64,000 bases of DNA from contig NC_045141.1 of NCBI RefSeq assembly GCF_008831285.2, forward strand, positions 10,714,106-10,778,105, in the 5' to 3' direction. Position numbers and translations under genes: made by a program. Position 1 is the first letter of the stretch, and every line of letters begins with the position of its first letter. The notes beneath the pieces are model-generated. The model was not told the DNA's origin, made no database searches, and worked only from the letters and a program-made list of their open reading frames with translations. This stretch comes from Nymphaea colorata. Taxonomy: Eukaryota; Streptophyta; Magnoliopsida; Nymphaeales; Nymphaeaceae. Positions 1 to 64,000 of this stretch are shown in pieces.

Positions 1-61497
<61,497 letters not shown>

Positions 61498-62500
61498 GTA
61501 AGGGTACCTATTCACAGTAATATTCTTTAGGAAAATTGAAATCAGCTGAATACCTCCATGGACGGATGTTTTTTTTCTTTTGTATTTTGTGTCACTACAA
61601 ACCATCACAAAAGGTGCATTCTGTTGCAAAAAACTATGGCCAAATCCGTTGCCAATGCACCTTTTGTGACGGTTTGTAGCAACACAAAATAAAAAAACCG
61701 TCTGGCCTCAGAGGTAGCCAGCTGATTTCAGTTCCTCATATTCTTTGTAAATTTTTTTGGCTATCACTGATTTGTATTCTTCATGGGGGATAAATTGATA
61801 AAGTGGTTTGTTTTGGTTTGTCTGTGGCTTATTTGGATGGAGCCCTATCTTAAAAATTTGCTTCATTTATTGGATTTTGTTATGAGAGTTTATCAGAGAA
61901 GTGGCAATTTTGTGGGACAGAAGATCTGCTTCAGAAAGCTCGCCTATATGTTATTGCAAGAATGCATCCTGAGCCTCTGTTAACATTTCTGATGCAACAG
62001 CACATCTTTTTTCTGCATTAACTGAAGTACCTCTGGCTTTCATTTAGTTGAAGTAGCTGCATGTAGCAACAATTACAAACCATATACTTGCTTATTACTC
62101 TTACTGTTCTTCCAGAAGTTGAATACAAACGTATATATTATTTTAGATCTGGATTTCAATACTTTAGATAAATCTAACTGGTTTTCTTTCTCCCTTTATT
62201 TGCTTTCACTCATATAATCTAGTTTTGTCGAACGAAGTAGTTACCCATCTCTTCTTGTTTATTCCTTTGGCATTTCCAGGACTAATGTCTTATTGTTATT
62301 CTAGTTCTTCCAGTTGTAATGGGGTTTATGTTGGTCCCTTTCGTTACTATTTAGACCGTTTCATAAGCATCAAATTTCTAGATTATCACTGATATGAAAC
62401 TGAGGCTAAGAAGTTGATACGAGAAAAAAGTTCCCTCTCCTAAAAATCTTTAGAATAATTTGTGCCCAAATCCATGCGTGAGTCAAGTACCTATGGTCAT
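61498..62500 (+). other. Start of the last intron, with a MITE
   Basis: AT-rich sequence after exon 22; a hairpin element lies at 61561-61703. No further ABCC exon was recognised here. Confidence 0.7.
61561..61703. mobile_element. Hairpin MITE, about 140 bp
   Basis: Arms of about 50 bp (61561-61618 and 61655-61703) are near-perfect inverted repeats: CTACAAACCATCACAAAAGG against the complement of CCTTTTGTGACGGTTTGTAG. The whole unit can fold back on itself. Target duplication not clear; superfamily unknown. Confidence 0.8.
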
Positions 62501-62742
62501 TGTTGACGGATATTGGTGTACGGGTCCAGGCCTAGACCCGATCCAGTATGTCCTAATTAGGGCATACTTATACCATTGTAACCCTAATCTTCTAGTTGAA
62601 TGAAATCTTTAGAGAGAGAGAGAGTCTGGCGACTAGTGGGCAACCAGCTCCTCCTCATCCGTGGTTTTTCCCTCTTGTTGAGGGTTTTTCCATGTTACAT
62701 CGTGTTTCTTATATCCTCTTTCTCTGTGCTCGTGTTTCTACA
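62501..62742 (+). repeat. Copia O 5' LTR, 242 bp
   Basis: TGTTGACGGATATTGG to GTTTCTACA, followed immediately by TGGTATCAGAGC. The 3' part resembles the ends of the H-family LTR (GTGTTTCTACA). Confidence 0.88.
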
Positions 62743-62754
62743 TGGTATCAGAGC
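62743..62754 (+). other. Copia O primer binding site (tRNA-iMet)
   Basis: TGGTATCAGAGC adjacent to the 5' LTR. Confidence 0.92.
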
Positions 62755-63180
62755 CGTGAAGTTTCGGCGTGACTGGTTCGAGTTTTTGTTTCTGTTGTGG
62801 CCGTGTGAGAGGGAGACTCGTGCCGGTACTGTTCATTGCCCATCGCCCGACGGCTCGCTGCCCGACGTGGTCATCGCCCGACGCTGTTGGAGTTCCAGCG
62901 TCGCCCCGTGCTGGTCCCCCGTCGTCTTCCTCCTTCTTCGTCTGTTCTGCCTTGGTTGCTACCGTGAGGTCTGGTGTTCTTCCGCTGCTGGATCGCTGCC
63001 CTGCTCTTAGTCACCACTGCCGTTACCTTTCTGCTGCGTCGTCCGACGACGCTGCTGCCACCGCCGCCGGCGTCACTGACCTTGCTGCCGCCGCTGTCGA
63101 CGCCCTTGCTCCTTGCTTCCGTTGGTGCCTCCTGTTGTCGCCGGTGCCTCCCGTGTTTTACCGCCGCCCGTGCCCTTTGC

Positions 63181-64000
63181 CGGACTGACCTGCGATTATG
63201 GGCAGCCTCTTCTTCGTCTACCGTTAACACCAATCAATCTGAAATCGGGGTGTTTAAAATTGAGAATGTTCCCGCTCAGGTCATTACTCTTCGCCTTACA
63301 AAAGAGAACTATTTCCCGTGGTCGGCCGCTATGACTATGGGGATTGCTGCCCGCGGTCGGATTGCCTATATCGACGGACGAAACCCTGAACCAGCAAAGA
63401 CAAGTGGTGTATGGGACACTTGGTTTCTTGAGGATAATCAAGTGAAAACTTGGATTGTCAACTCCGTCTCCGCCGATATTCAGCCCCTTATCCTTCGGAA
63501 GAAGACTGCAAGAGACATGTGGGTAGTCTTAGAGCAGATGTATGGCCAAAAGAAAACAGCAATTCGTACTTACCAAATAGTGAAGACTGTCTATGGCCTT
63601 CGACAAGGGAACTCTTCTGTTGCCGAATACTATGGGGCTTTGAAAGCCAAATGGGAAGAGCTTGACTATCATTCTGATATTTCTTGGCATTGTCCCCAAG
63701 ATCAGGCACTTTATGTAGCTCAAGTATGGGAGAACAGGGTATTCCTCTTTTTAGCTGGTTTAAATGATGAGTTTGAAGGTGTTAGAAGTCAGATTCTGAA
63801 TTCAGGAGAGGTGCCCAGTATTGAAGATGTGTACTCCTGTGTTGAAGCAGAAGAACAGAGAAGGCTGGTTACAAATGAGGGCAAGAGGGATCTCGTACCC
63901 TATCATGAGAGATCCGCTCTTGTGAGTCGTGGTACTAGATCCCTCCGCAGATGCACCCACTGCAAGAAAACTGGTCATACCATGGATTATTGTTGGGATC
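63181..64000 (+). pseudogene. Copia O gag, open to window end, start codon out of frame
   Basis: Frame beginning 63181 is open to the window end and reads NTNQSEIGVFKIENVPAQVI, LTKENYFPWSAAMTMGIAAR, WVVLEQMYGQKKTAIRTYQI and CTHCKKTGHTMDYCWD (CCHC knuckle, last residues at the edge). Typical copia gag. The likely start ATG at 63198-63200 lies in another frame; one extra G in ATGGGCAGCC would explain this. The first in-frame ATG is at 63331, inside the conserved domain. Confidence 0.78.

Larger units (their letters stand above)
62501..64000 (+). mobile_element. Copia O, plus strand, cut by window end
   Basis: 242-bp LTR (62501-62742), primer site, GC-rich leader and gag. The interior continues beyond 64000. 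The 5 bases before the LTR are GTCAT. Confidence 0.9.

Noticed and set aside
61783-61983. 66-codon frame as the last ABCC exon
   Set aside because: It does not resemble the expected C-terminal end of an ABCC protein (VEQG-like start) and has no suitable acceptor at the right phase.
62600-63188. Open frames in the copia O leader
   Set aside because: GC-rich leader sequence before gag; compositional, no domain.

Overview
This is a stretch of a flowering-plant nuclear genome (species not determinable from the window). The evidence is a plus-strand, GT-AG spliced gene that reads as a plant ABCC-type (MRP) ABC transporter most like Arabidopsis ABCC13, and introns packed with plant-type LTR retrotransposons (Ty1/copia and Ty3/gypsy) that carry initiator-tRNA-Met primer sites, plus hAT DNA transposons.

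Host gene: 22 exons were placed by hand between 1 and 61497. They sum to 3021 nt and keep one open frame of 1007 codons across every junction. They run from the end of the first membrane domain through nucleotide-binding domain 1 (exons 5-10), the second membrane domain (exons 11-18) and nucleotide-binding domain 2 (exons 19-22). The 5' exons lie before the window and the last short exon lies after it. Intron 9 is 48.2 kb (5804-54005), yet the reading frame is intact on both sides.

Intron 9 is a nested mobile-element cluster. From left to right: an old minus-strand copia (B, 5887-22312) split by a 3488-bp hAT (6556-10043, 8-bp TSD TATAAGAC) and by a young 10.9-kb Ty3/gypsy (10513-21396, 3-kb LTRs, intact gag-pol, TSD GTAAC); a copia relic (E) split by copia D (22662-28136, TSD TATGT); an LTR relic (F); a decayed gypsy (G, 28739-34670) carrying a 1.4-kb unexplained insert; a 5'-truncated plus-strand copia (H, 34672-37233); a gag relic (N) hit by a non-autonomous hAT (K, 38679-45035, TSD TTAGGCAG), itself hit by copia I (39174-44319, TSD CATAC); a PIF/Harbinger-like element (P, 45472-47367, TSD TAA) holding a copied exon of the sterol-scaffold gene ERG28 and a solo LTR of the H family; and copia J (48193-53527, TSD GATGC), a sister of I in opposite orientation.

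Other introns hold a truncated hAT (intron 1), a copia relic (intron 5), a solo LTR (intron 21), and a hairpin MITE and a further copia (O, from 62501) in the 3'-terminal intron. No bacterial-type operon, CRISPR, rRNA or convincing tRNA gene was seen. The most noteworthy items are the intact, nearly identical-LTR gypsy, the I/J inverted pair with complementary lesions, the ERG28 exon capture, and a host transporter that apparently tolerates about 48 kb of nested insertions inside one intron.
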